Counted from the first letter of the stretch, positions 1 to 6,540 are shown. The stretch: DNA of 7,197 nucleotides from Alphaproteobacteria bacterium (GCA_030727085.1 JANRCF010000047.1:5635-12831), one strand, 5' to 3'. A program made the numbers and translations. Notes: generated by a model from the sequence alone, not told the origin.

Positions 1-885
1 AGGCCCCAACGCGCAGCGCAAAAGTATCCTGTAGAGGTTTTTGGGTCTGTGGCCAAACGCCTTCAAGGTAAGTATAGTGAGTGGGAAGTTGCTGAAAAAG
101 GCGGACTCCAGGCTGTCAAGCAAAAAACTACTGTTGAATCACAGCAAAGACAAGATTCTGTTGCTGCTGAAGTGGAAGGACATGCAGCTAGATTGGCTGC
201 CGAAAGTCGAAAACATACTGATAAATTAAAAGGTAAGATTCAGCAAAAGAATGACGCGTTAGTTGTTGCCCAAGAAGAGTTGGAGGCTGCTCAAGAAGAG
301 TTGGTTGCTGCTCGATCCAATCTAGCTGATGTTCAAGGTTCGTTGGAAGACACTCAAGAGTCGTTATTAAAAATCGAGACGGCTAAGAGTGTAAGTGATG
401 CGAAACTTGTAGAGTTAGATCAAAAATTAAAAGAAGCGCAAGCTGAGGGTGACAAAGTTGCTGAGGCAATGTTTGAAGAACTAATTGCAAATGAGAGTAA
501 GCTTAAAGAAGAGCATGACCAAGATAGAGTTTTCCTGGTAAATAAAATTAGAGAGCAAAATATAGAGATAGCAAGATTAAAAGAAGTAGAGAAAAGTAGG
601 GAAGATATGCTTAAGATGGACTTCCCTAAAACCCCTGCTCCAAAAGCTCGAGCAAAAAAGAGTTCTGTCGACACTGAAGCTGAAGAAACTAAATTTGCTG
701 ATGTAGTTTCAGGTGATTTGTTTGGTTTTTCAAGCGCGGATTTAGCAGAGGTTCCTGTAGCTGCGAGTGGCGTTCCTTCGGTTGACAGTAGAGCGGGTGG
801 AGCAAAGCCGTCTGGACGTAGAGCTAGGCCTGATGTATTGCATTCTGCTTCACAAGCTGGCGTGGTGAAAGAAGGAAAAAAATAA
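1..885 (+). CDS. Coiled-coil protein with disordered C-terminal tail (5' end outside window)
   Basis: The frame is open from the first base, so the true start probably lies upstream; 294 residues are visible. A GTG at 49 with AGAGG 11 bases before it is a possible but weak internal start. From about residue 65 to 200 the protein is a long coiled coil. Heptads can be read directly, for example AQEELEA, AQEELVA, ARSNLAD, VQGSLED and TQESLLK, with Leu at one core position and Ala, Val or Ile at the other. After about residue 205 the character changes to a Lys/Ala/Pro/Ser-rich tail with no obvious fold, containing a short hydrophobic patch (GDLFGFSSADLAEVP) and ending in basic VVKEGKK. No signal peptide, membrane segment or catalytic motif is visible. 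I do not recognise the family. A structural or scaffold protein, or a secreted effector, would both fit, but neither is shown by the sequence. Confidence 0.8.
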   Translation, partial: RPQRAAQKYPVEVFGSVAKRLQGKYSEWEVAEKGGLQAVKQKTTVESQQRQDSVAAEVEGHAARLAAESRKHTDKLKGKIQQKNDALVVAQEELEAAQEELVAARSNLADVQGSLEDTQESLLKIETAKSVSDAKLVELDQKLKEAQAEGDKVAEAMFEELIANESKLKEEHDQDRVFLVNKIREQNIEIARLKEVEKSREDMLKMDFPKTPAPKARAKKSSVDTEAEETKFADVVSGDLFGFSSADLAEVPVAASGVPSVDSRAGGAKPSGRRARPDVLHSASQAGVVKEGKK

Positions 886-896
886 AGTTATATCAA

Positions 897-1007
897 TGCT
901 CAAGTTTTTATATTGATTTTTCGATTTTTACACCAGATGTGACTTGCTGATTTTGGCGTACATAAAACCCAGCGCAATATCTAGGCTGGGTTAATAAAAC
1001 TTGAGCA
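897..1007. repeat. 111-bp element with 12-bp terminal inverted repeats
   Basis: TGCTCAAGTTTT at 897-908 is the exact reverse complement of AAAACTTGAGCA at 996-1007. An 8-bp hairpin (966-973 with 985-992) sits inside, next to the right arm. No target-site duplication is visible at the edges and there is no open reading frame inside. It could be a small non-autonomous mobile element, a dispersed intergenic repeat, or a long-range RNA fold in the 3' region of the coiled-coil gene. Only one copy is present in this window. Confidence 0.5.
966..992. terminator. Hairpin, possible weak terminator
   Basis: AACCCAGC (966-973) pairs perfectly with GCTGGGTT (985-992) around an 11-base loop, giving an 8-bp stem. 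On the + strand it is followed by AATAAAAC, not a T run, so it is a poor intrinsic terminator for the upstream gene. Read on the - strand the stem runs into TTTTA, a slightly better fit, but no minus-strand gene is seen nearby. The hairpin is clear; terminator function is a guess. Confidence 0.3.
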
Positions 1008-1018
1008 CCACATAAAGC

Positions 1019-1024
1019 TATAAT
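1019..1024 (+). promoter_or_regulatory. Perfect TATAAT box, possible -10 of the barrel-protein gene
   Basis: TATAAT lies about 110 bases before the ATG at 1134. No convincing -35 hexamer stands 16-18 bases upstream. In DNA this AT-rich the match may be chance. A TATAGT at 1115-1120 is too close to the ATG to leave room for a normal leader. Confidence 0.2.
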
Positions 1025-1133
1025 CTTTTAGGTGTCAAAGCTTCATATAAAATAAACCATTTAGTAGTGTTTTTGGATATTTTTAGATGGTTTTGTTTTT
1101 TACGTTAATTTGTGTATAGTTAAAGAATATAAA

Positions 1134-1925
1134 ATGAATAAAAAACATATATTAATATCTGTCGCTCTGTTCTTTTCTGCTTCTCAAGATGTTTTGCCAG
1201 AATACCAGCCATTATTGTCCAAAAATGATTTAGCTTTCAGAGTTGGTGCAGGTGTTTCTGGGAAGCATGTCGCTGTTAATACAGAGGTTAAGACCGTAAT
1301 GAGTGGCGTTCATGACAGCAAGCAATCATCCGTTTACTCGCAAAATTGCCGTAAATTTCAATGGTCACCAAATATTGAATTGGGCGCTACTATTTTTCAA
1401 AAATACTATTTAGGGTTTTCTATAAGCAAGCATTATACGAATGCAAAAAATATGTCAATGATAGGGTATGATGGTGCATCAAGAAGTTTTGAACATGACA
1501 TTACTCTGAAGTCTTATACTGATTTATTTTTTAAATTAGGGTGTAAGCCTGTTGAAAATATTATGTTATATGGATTGGTTGGGCATTCTTTTGCAAATTG
1601 GTCTCATAACACTCAGTCTGTTTTAAATTATGAAGCAACAGGAGTGAAAGTTGTTTATGATTCAAATAGAATGAATCTGAAAACTAAAGGATATGGATTT
1701 GGGGCGGGCGTAGGATACTTAATTAATAAGAAATATTCATTAGACTTTGAATATGTATACTATGTGCATCGTCCAAAAGAGTCTGATAAATTTCGAGCGG
1801 AAATAATAATTCCAGATTTTTCGTCCCCTCTGCATTTTGAAAGTATCCCTCTTGACGTCCAAAAGAAAGTCAGCCTTTCCTACTCCACAATTGTTGTGCG
1901 TTTTTCGTATTTCTTTTCATTCTGA
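1134..1925 (+). CDS. Secreted outer-membrane beta-barrel protein
   Basis: This encodes 263 residues from the ATG at 1134. The frame also opens at a TTG at 1110, but the ATG gives a proper signal peptide (MNKKH, then hydrophobic ILISVALFF, likely cut near SAS/Q at residue 17) and is preferred; the ribosome site (AAAGA, 1122-1126) is weak. The mature part is rich in alternating polar/aromatic strands and glycine. Typical small-barrel segments are ENIMLYGLVGHSF (from residue 141) and GYGFGAGVGYLI followed by YSLDFEYVYYV (from about 186). The chain ends VVRFSYFFSF, with the C-terminal phenylalanine that the BAM machinery recognises. The pattern resembles the opacity-protein/OmpA-like barrel families used as surface antigens in intracellular alphaproteobacteria. 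The exact family and ligand cannot be assigned. G+C is low (about 35% in lines counted by hand), below the downstream symporter gene. It appears to be a single-gene unit. Confidence 0.78.
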   Translation: MNKKHILISVALFFSASQDVLPEYQPLLSKNDLAFRVGAGVSGKHVAVNTEVKTVMSGVHDSKQSSVYSQNCRKFQWSPNIELGATIFQKYYLGFSISKHYTNAKNMSMIGYDGASRSFEHDITLKSYTDLFFKLGCKPVENIMLYGLVGHSFANWSHNTQSVLNYEATGVKVVYDSNRMNLKTKGYGFGAGVGYLINKKYSLDFEYVYYVHRPKESDKFRAEIIIPDFSSPLHFESIPLDVQKKVSLSYSTIVVRFSYFFSF

Positions 1926-1991
1926 TAATGGCGTGGTTGTGTTGGGTCGTTCAAATTTAAAACGATCATACAAAATATCAAATATGTTTAT

Positions 1992-2067
1992 TGCCCGGGC
2001 TTGACCCGGGCATCTGCAAATGTATAAGGATCCCCTCGGCAACAGTCAGATCACCGGGTCAAGCCCG
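1992..2067. repeat. Pair of inverted GC-rich palindromic repeats (CGGGCTTGACCCGG)
   Basis: TGCCCGGG (1992-1999) pairs with CCCGGGCA (2005-2012) around a 5-base loop. The 14-base core 1996-2009 is repeated exactly in inverted orientation at 2054-2067, and the match continues through ATCTG after two mismatched bases. The two copies could therefore form either one local hairpin or one large stem. They stand out from the AT-rich surroundings. Repeats of this look are common between genes in alphaproteobacterial genomes (recollection, not searched). There is no T run after the hairpin, so it is not a standard terminator. Confidence 0.7.
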
Positions 2068-2097
2068 ATGAATACACGTAGTATTGATGCTCTTTAG

Positions 2098-2115
2098 AAG
2101 TGACGGGGAGCATGA
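2098..2115 (+). repeat. 18-mer direct repeat, copy 1
   Basis: AAGTGACGGGGAGCATGA matches the sequence at 6750-6767 at 17 of 18 positions in the same orientation. Both copies lie in intergenic DNA about 13-30 bases downstream of an inverted-repeat element. Confidence 0.6.
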
Positions 2116-2274
2116 GTCTTTTAAGAACGTTTCTATTACGCATTATTACTTCCGCACACCTCCCATCCTCCCGCCTTGCCAAACACCCCCCAGATTGTTT
2201 AAGATGACCCAAGTATATTTTGGGATCATGTGCACATAACTTTCGCACGCTTGAAAACTTTCCAAACAACTCAT

Positions 2275-2282
2275 GAAAGGGG
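2275..2282 (+). promoter_or_regulatory. Ribosome binding site of the symporter gene
   Basis: GAAAGGGG ends 12 bases before the ATG at 2295, slightly far but the only purine-rich site present. An in-frame TGA at 2274-2276 excludes any start further upstream. The alternative ATG at 2349 has no such site. Confidence 0.5.
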
Positions 2283-2294
2283 CGCATACACCTG

Positions 2295-3617
2295 ATGACA
2301 TTCCACAATGGCTCAATTGATTTAACTACCGAAAATACAAACGTACCTATGGCCGACACCTCCACAGACGCTGGCAGTAGTTGCGCTGCACCATCTGATA
2401 CCCCGCCAAAGGCGCCACCACGCGTTCAGCTATGGCACAAAGTTCTGATGGGGCTTGTTGGCGGCATTTTAACGGGGTTCATCCTGGGGGATCATGCCGC
2501 TTATCTCAAGCCCATCGGTGACGTGTTTATTCGCCTTATCAAAATGATTGTGGTGCCGTTGATATTTTTCTCGATCATTAATGGACTCAGCAATATCAAA
2601 GACGCGAATCAGCTTGGGCGCATTGGCATCAAAGCTGCATCTGCTTTTGTGCTTTGCACGTGTTTTGCTATTTCTTTAGGGATGTTGGCAGGGTGGTTGT
2701 TTCAACCGGGAGTAGGCCTAGTACTTAAAGCAACGACGACAGCAACGCCTCAGGTATTTGACGCTGTTAAAATGTTGCTGGATATCATTCCAGATAATAT
2801 CATTGGCGCAATGGCGCAAGGCACGATTATGCAGGTTGTGTTCTTTTCAATTTTCTGTGGCATTACGTTGGTTATGATGGGCGACAAAGCCACGCGGATT
2901 TTTCTAACGGTAAAGGATCTAACCGAGGTTGTTCTAACCATGATTCGAATGATTGTACGCTTTGCGCCCGTTGCAGCGTTTTGTTTGATGGCATGGTGTG
3001 TGGGTACGCAAGGTACTGCAGTTTTGTATAGCCTTAGCAAGCTTGTGATGGCAGGGGTTTTTGCCTTTATGATTCAGTATTTTGTTTTTGGTGGGATCAT
3101 CGCTGTGTGGGGCAGGTTGTCGCCGCTGCCGTTTTACCGGAAAAGTTTTGAATATCAAGCGATGGCATTTTCAACAAGCAGTACAAAGGCTGCGCTGCCT
3201 GTTACGATGTCTGTGTGCCATGATAAAATGGGCGTGTCAAAGTTAAGTTCATCATTCATTCTGCCGTTGGGTGCGACGATCAATATGGATGGCTTGGCGA
3301 TCTATTTGGGTTTGTGTGCGATTTGCTTTGCGCAGGCAGCTGGGCACGCGTTGACATATAGTGAGTACGCAACGATTATGTTCACAGCAACACTTGGGTC
3401 TATCGGCGGAGCAGGTATTCCAAGTGCAGCTATTGTTATGTTGCCGATGATTTTGGGTTCGGTGAACTTACCGCTTGAGGGTGTGTTGTTGATCACCGGC
3501 ATTGACCGTTTGATGGATACATTCCGCACGACGATCAGCATTACAGGCGATGCTGCCGTGACGTTGGTTGTTGATAGCAGCGAAGGAATGCTGGATAAAG
3601 AAAAATATTATAGTTGA
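2295..3617 (+). CDS. Dicarboxylate/amino-acid:cation symporter (DAACS/SDF family, GltP/GltT-like)
   Basis: This inner-membrane secondary transporter of 440 residues, a normal family length, is expected to import glutamate, aspartate or C4-dicarboxylates with H+ or Na+. The first 44 residues are hydrophilic and Thr/Pro/Ala-rich; the membrane part begins near VLMGLVGG. Family landmarks are present in order: the HP1 loop STSSTKAALPVTM (from residue 293), LPLGATINMDG in TM7 (N330, D332), the HP2 loop GSIGGAGIPSAA (368-379), and TM8 with D404, D408, R411, T412 and D419. R411 corresponds to the GltPh arginine that binds acidic side chains, which favours an acidic substrate. Two substrate-site positions differ from the usual consensus: Leu334 follows NMDG where Thr is usual, and Ser415 replaces the usual Asn in NVTGD. 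G+C is roughly 50%, higher than its neighbours. It ends 77 bases before icd on the same strand and could be co-transcribed with it. Confidence 0.93.
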   Translation: MTFHNGSIDLTTENTNVPMADTSTDAGSSCAAPSDTPPKAPPRVQLWHKVLMGLVGGILTGFILGDHAAYLKPIGDVFIRLIKMIVVPLIFFSIINGLSNIKDANQLGRIGIKAASAFVLCTCFAISLGMLAGWLFQPGVGLVLKATTTATPQVFDAVKMLLDIIPDNIIGAMAQGTIMQVVFFSIFCGITLVMMGDKATRIFLTVKDLTEVVLTMIRMIVRFAPVAAFCLMAWCVGTQGTAVLYSLSKLVMAGVFAFMIQYFVFGGIIAVWGRLSPLPFYRKSFEYQAMAFSTSSTKAALPVTMSVCHDKMGVSKLSSSFILPLGATINMDGLAIYLGLCAICFAQAAGHALTYSEYATIMFTATLGSIGGAGIPSAAIVMLPMILGSVNLPLEGVLLITGIDRLMDTFRTTISITGDAAVTLVVDSSEGMLDKEKYYS

Positions 3618-3682
3618 ATTTTATCTTTTCCTCTTGCGCTATTCAGGTTACACTTAAAACAATGTAAAAATTAGTTTAATTT

Positions 3683-3688
3683 GAAAGA
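3683..3688 (+). promoter_or_regulatory. Weak ribosome binding site of icd
   Basis: GAAAGA lies 6 bases before the ATG at 3695. It is the only purine-rich site near the start and is typical of AT-rich alphaproteobacterial genes. The preceding gap (3618-3682) has TTACA/TGTAA arms (3648-3652, 3663-3667) but no clear promoter or terminator. Confidence 0.4.
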
Positions 3689-3694
3689 TAAAAA

Positions 3695-5137
3695 ATGACA
3701 TACAACATCACACTTATTCCTGGCGATGGAATTGGTCCCGAAGTAACAACAGCAGCACGAAAAATCATAGATGCTACGGGAGTTTCAATCAATTGGGAAG
3801 AGTGCGAGGCGGGTGCGTCTGTTTTTAAAAAAGGTCAAGCAACAGGCGTTCCGCAAGAAACAATCGATTCCATTGTGCGTAATAAGGTTGCCCTTAAAGG
3901 CCCGCTTGAAACGCCAATTGGCTTTGGTGAGAAAAGTGCAAACGTAACGCTGCGTAAACTGTTTGAAGCCTACGGTAATATCCGTCCAGTGCGTGAAATT
4001 CCAGGTATTAAGACACCTTATCAAGGACGTAATATTGATTTTGTGATTGTGCGTGAGAATCTTGAGGATCTATATGCAGGGATTGAGCACATGCAAACCC
4101 CTGGTGTGGCGCAGTGTTTAAAATTAATTTCCCGTAAAGGTTGCGAGAAAATTGTACGCCTTGCCTTTGAACTTGCGCGAGCAGAGGGACGTAAATCAGT
4201 GCATTGTGCAACAAAAGCAAATATTATGAAATTAAGCGAAGGCTTAATGAAACGCACGTTTGAAGAGATCGCACCTGAATATAAGGATATCAGAGCTGAG
4301 CATATCATTGTTGATAACGCAGCACACCAGTTAGTTCGAAGGCCAGAGCAATTTGAAGTAATCGTAACCACAAATATGAATGGTGATATTTTAAGCGATT
4401 TAGGGTCTGCGCTTATTGGTGGTCTTGGTTTTGCGCCAGGTGCGAATATAGGTGATGAATATGCTATTTTTGAAGCTGTCCATGGGTCTGCCCCAAAGTA
4501 TGCGGGCAAAAATAATATTAATCCAACAGCTGTTTTGATGTCTGGTATTATGATGTTAAGGCATTTAGGCGAATTTGATGCCGCGAATGCGATTGAACAA
4601 GCTTTGTATGTTACATTTGACATTGATGGTAAGCAATTGCGTGATACGAAGGGTGACGAAGGTGCCGTTTCGACAACTGCATTTACGGATGCAGTGATTG
4701 CTAATTTAGGAAAAAAGCATCCAACGTGTACATCGCGTGCCTATAACCCGATTAAATTGCCAAAGATTTCAAAAGCACCAGATCTTGTGAAAGTGTCGAC
4801 GCGTCAAGTGAATGGTCTTGATGTGTTTTTAGAATCAGCCGTCGCGGTTAGCGAGATTGGATCAACATTGGAGTCCGCACTTAGTGACACGCCTGTTTGT
4901 TTGAAGATGATTTCGAGCCGTGGTGTAAAGCTTTACCCAGGTGCGAATCCAGCAGCAGATGTTGTTGATATGTTGACGGCGCGTTTAATTGTGAAAGACA
5001 GCACGTATAGCTTAACGGATACGGATATTGTACGTATTATAGAAAAAATTTCGCCATGTTATCGTTGGAATCATATTGAAAAATTGAATGTTTTTGATGG
5101 TAAGCTAGGGTATACGAAATCGCATGGCGAAGAGTAG
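3695..5137 (+). CDS. icd: Isocitrate dehydrogenase, NADP-type, Rickettsia-like long form
   Basis: This TCA-cycle enzyme oxidatively decarboxylates isocitrate to 2-oxoglutarate in the cytoplasm. The N-terminal IPGDGIGPEV is the superfamily hallmark. Substrate residues line up with E. coli Icd: S81, N83, R87, R97 and R120, then Y127 in EDLYAGIE, and K174 in the TKANIMK motif. Metal-binding aspartates are D207, D231 and D235 (MNGDILSDLGSALIGG). The cofactor loop reads HGSAPKYAGK; K268 and Y269 match the NADP-selective Lys-Tyr pair, whereas NAD-dependent enzymes usually have Asp-Ile there. The chain is 480 residues against about 416 in E. coli. The extra roughly 145 residues (from about 335) form a second domain like that of the Rickettsia and Thermus enzymes, implicated in subunit contacts. 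It lies 32 bases upstream of fumC, probably in one operon. The identity is secure; the cofactor call is inferred from two residues. Confidence 0.96.
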   Translation: MTYNITLIPGDGIGPEVTTAARKIIDATGVSINWEECEAGASVFKKGQATGVPQETIDSIVRNKVALKGPLETPIGFGEKSANVTLRKLFEAYGNIRPVREIPGIKTPYQGRNIDFVIVRENLEDLYAGIEHMQTPGVAQCLKLISRKGCEKIVRLAFELARAEGRKSVHCATKANIMKLSEGLMKRTFEEIAPEYKDIRAEHIIVDNAAHQLVRRPEQFEVIVTTNMNGDILSDLGSALIGGLGFAPGANIGDEYAIFEAVHGSAPKYAGKNNINPTAVLMSGIMMLRHLGEFDAANAIEQALYVTFDIDGKQLRDTKGDEGAVSTTAFTDAVIANLGKKHPTCTSRAYNPIKLPKISKAPDLVKVSTRQVNGLDVFLESAVAVSEIGSTLESALSDTPVCLKMISSRGVKLYPGANPAADVVDMLTARLIVKDSTYSLTDTDIVRIIEKISPCYRWNHIEKLNVFDGKLGYTKSHGEE

Positions 5138-5154
5138 GTATAGCGTTTTTCAGA

Positions 5155-5161
5155 GTAAGGG
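5155..5161 (+). promoter_or_regulatory. Ribosome binding site that fixes the fumC start
   Basis: GTAAGGG ends 8 bases before the ATG at 5170, the usual spacing. A GTG at 5164 in the same frame is only 2 bases from the site and so cannot be its start. Confidence 0.65.
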
Positions 5162-5169
5162 CAGTGTTT

Positions 5170-6540
5170 ATGAATATACGTGTTGAAAAAGATACGATGG
5201 GAACGATTGATGTTGATTCATCCCGTTATTGGGGGGCGCAAACAGAGAGGTCACGTCGTAATTTTAAAATAGGCGGCGAGCAAATGCCTATTGCGCTTAT
5301 TCACGCATATGCACACCTAAAATTTATTGCTGCTGAGGTCAATGGATCCTTAGGATTATTAAAGCCAGAATGGGTCGATGCAATTAGAGTTGCATCAAAT
5401 GAGATCATAGAAGGGAAATTAGATGATCATTTCCCGCTCGTTGTCTGGCAAACAGGCTCTGGTACCCAAACAAATATGAACTTGAATGAAGTAATTGCTT
5501 ATCGAGCAAATATGCACTTAGGTGAAGTGGGGACAGTGCATCCTAATGATCATGTTGATATGGGTCAATCAACAAATGATACGTTTCCAACGGCAATGCA
5601 TATTGCTGTTGCTCTCGCTGTGCATAAAAAGTTATTACCAGCACTTCGTGCTATGCGTACTGTGTTAATTGAAAAGGCAAAAGAATTTGAGCATCTTATT
5701 AAAGTAGGTCGAACACATTTGCAAGATGCTACGCCTCTGACACTGGGGCAGGAATTCAATTGTTATGCAACGCAAGTGCAACTTGGCATCGATAGAATAG
5801 AAAGCGCCTTGCCGCGCGTTTACCGCATTGCAATGGGTGGAACAGCTGTAGGCACAGGACTTAATTGCCCTAAAGGTTTTAAAGAAGCATTTTCAGAAAA
5901 ATTGCAAGCGCGCCTTGGATTGCCATTTGAGCCGGCAACTGATTTATTTGAAGCGATAGCAACACATGACACACTCGTAGAATTTTCTGGGCAACTTAAT
6001 GTCTTTGCTGCAAGCTTTATGAAAATGGCGAATGACATTCGTTTTCTTGGTTCTGGCCCAATGTGCGGTTTGGGTGAGCTTTATCTTCCCGCCAATGAAC
6101 CAGGATCATCAATTATGCCAGGTAAAGTAAATCCAACGCAGGCAGAGGCGATGACAATGGTTTGTTGTCAAATTATTGGAAATCATACAACTATTACGAT
6201 GGCTGGGTCACAAGGGCATTTTCAGCTTAACGAATTCAAACCAGTTATTATATTTAATCTATTACAATCCATTAATCTTTTGGCTGATGCGTCACAGAGT
6301 TTTACCGACAATTGTTTGTGCGGTATAAAGGCGAATGAAAAGAAACTGAAAGAGAATATTGAGAAGTCTCTTATGTTGGTGACAGCTTTGAATCCTATCA
6401 TTGGCTATGAAAAAGCTGCGCAGGTTGCTAAATGTGCATTAAAAGATAATATAAGTCTAAAAGCGGCCGCGCTGCAGTTAGGATGTATGACAGCGGAGGC
6501 TTTTGATGCTGCTGTTGTGCCTGAGCTTATGTTAGGTTGA
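5170..6540 (+). CDS. fumC: Fumarate hydratase, class II
   Basis: This enzyme reversibly hydrates fumarate to L-malate in the TCA cycle as an iron-free homotetramer, unlike the Fe-S class I fumarases. It has 456 residues from the ATG at 5170, close to the 467 of E. coli FumC. All superfamily blocks are present: TGSGTQTNMNLNEVIA; HPNDHVDMGQSTNDTFPTA; VGRTHLQDATPLTLGQE with H183 as the active-site histidine; and the signature GSSIMPGKVNP with S314 as the catalytic serine and K319 in the same loop. The C-terminal stretch IGYEKAAQVAK with LKAAALQLG matches FumC rather than aspartase or argininosuccinate lyase. The start is set by GTAAGGG at 5155-5161. It is the second gene of a likely icd-fumC operon; a TAG directly follows its TGA. 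No terminator hairpin immediately follows, and the first strong inverted repeat is about 95 bases downstream. Confidence 0.96.
   Translation: MNIRVEKDTMGTIDVDSSRYWGAQTERSRRNFKIGGEQMPIALIHAYAHLKFIAAEVNGSLGLLKPEWVDAIRVASNEIIEGKLDDHFPLVVWQTGSGTQTNMNLNEVIAYRANMHLGEVGTVHPNDHVDMGQSTNDTFPTAMHIAVALAVHKKLLPALRAMRTVLIEKAKEFEHLIKVGRTHLQDATPLTLGQEFNCYATQVQLGIDRIESALPRVYRIAMGGTAVGTGLNCPKGFKEAFSEKLQARLGLPFEPATDLFEAIATHDTLVEFSGQLNVFAASFMKMANDIRFLGSGPMCGLGELYLPANEPGSSIMPGKVNPTQAEAMTMVCCQIIGNHTTITMAGSQGHFQLNEFKPVIIFNLLQSINLLADASQSFTDNCLCGIKANEKKLKENIEKSLMLVTALNPIIGYEKAAQVAKCALKDNISLKAAALQLGCMTAEAFDAAVVPELMLG

Larger units (their letters stand above)
1926..2294. other. 369-base intergenic region with palindromes and a C-rich tract
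   Basis: No credible gene was found on either strand. In order it holds: a GC-rich palindrome (1992-2012); an inverted copy of its core (2054-2067); a small hairpin (ATGCTC 2087-2092 with GAGCAT 2108-2113); an 18-mer repeated near 6750; a strongly C-rich tract (2151-2191, 25 C against 3 G); a weak stem CCCAA/TTGGG (2208-2224); and the 10-bp palindrome ATGTGCACAT (2228-2237), 57 bases before the symporter start. No clear sigma-70 promoter for the symporter was recognised, although it should lie here. Confidence 0.6.

Noticed and set aside
420..674. Minus-strand reading frame opposite the coiled-coil gene
   Set aside because: Its Ser/Leu/Phe-rich sequence is the antisense of the Lys/Glu/Ala coil codons.
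1093..1120. Promoter TTGTTT/TATAGT directly before the barrel gene
   Set aside because: Transcription would start only about 7 bases before the ATG, too short for a normal leader.
1110..1133. TTG start for the barrel protein
   Set aside because: It would add eight residues in front of a normal signal peptide; the ATG at 1134 gives the standard N-terminus.
1992..2012. GC-rich hairpin as an intrinsic terminator of the barrel gene
   Set aside because: No T run follows the stem on the + strand, and the same core recurs inverted nearby, so a repeat is the better reading.
2051..2365. Minus-strand reading frame of 104 codons over the gap and the symporter start
   Set aside because: It overlaps the symporter 5' end and two repeats, its protein has no recognisable pattern, and no ribosome site was noted.
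4021..4623. Minus-strand reading frame of 200 codons inside icd
   Set aside because: It lies wholly within a secure icd gene and reads as its antisense shadow.
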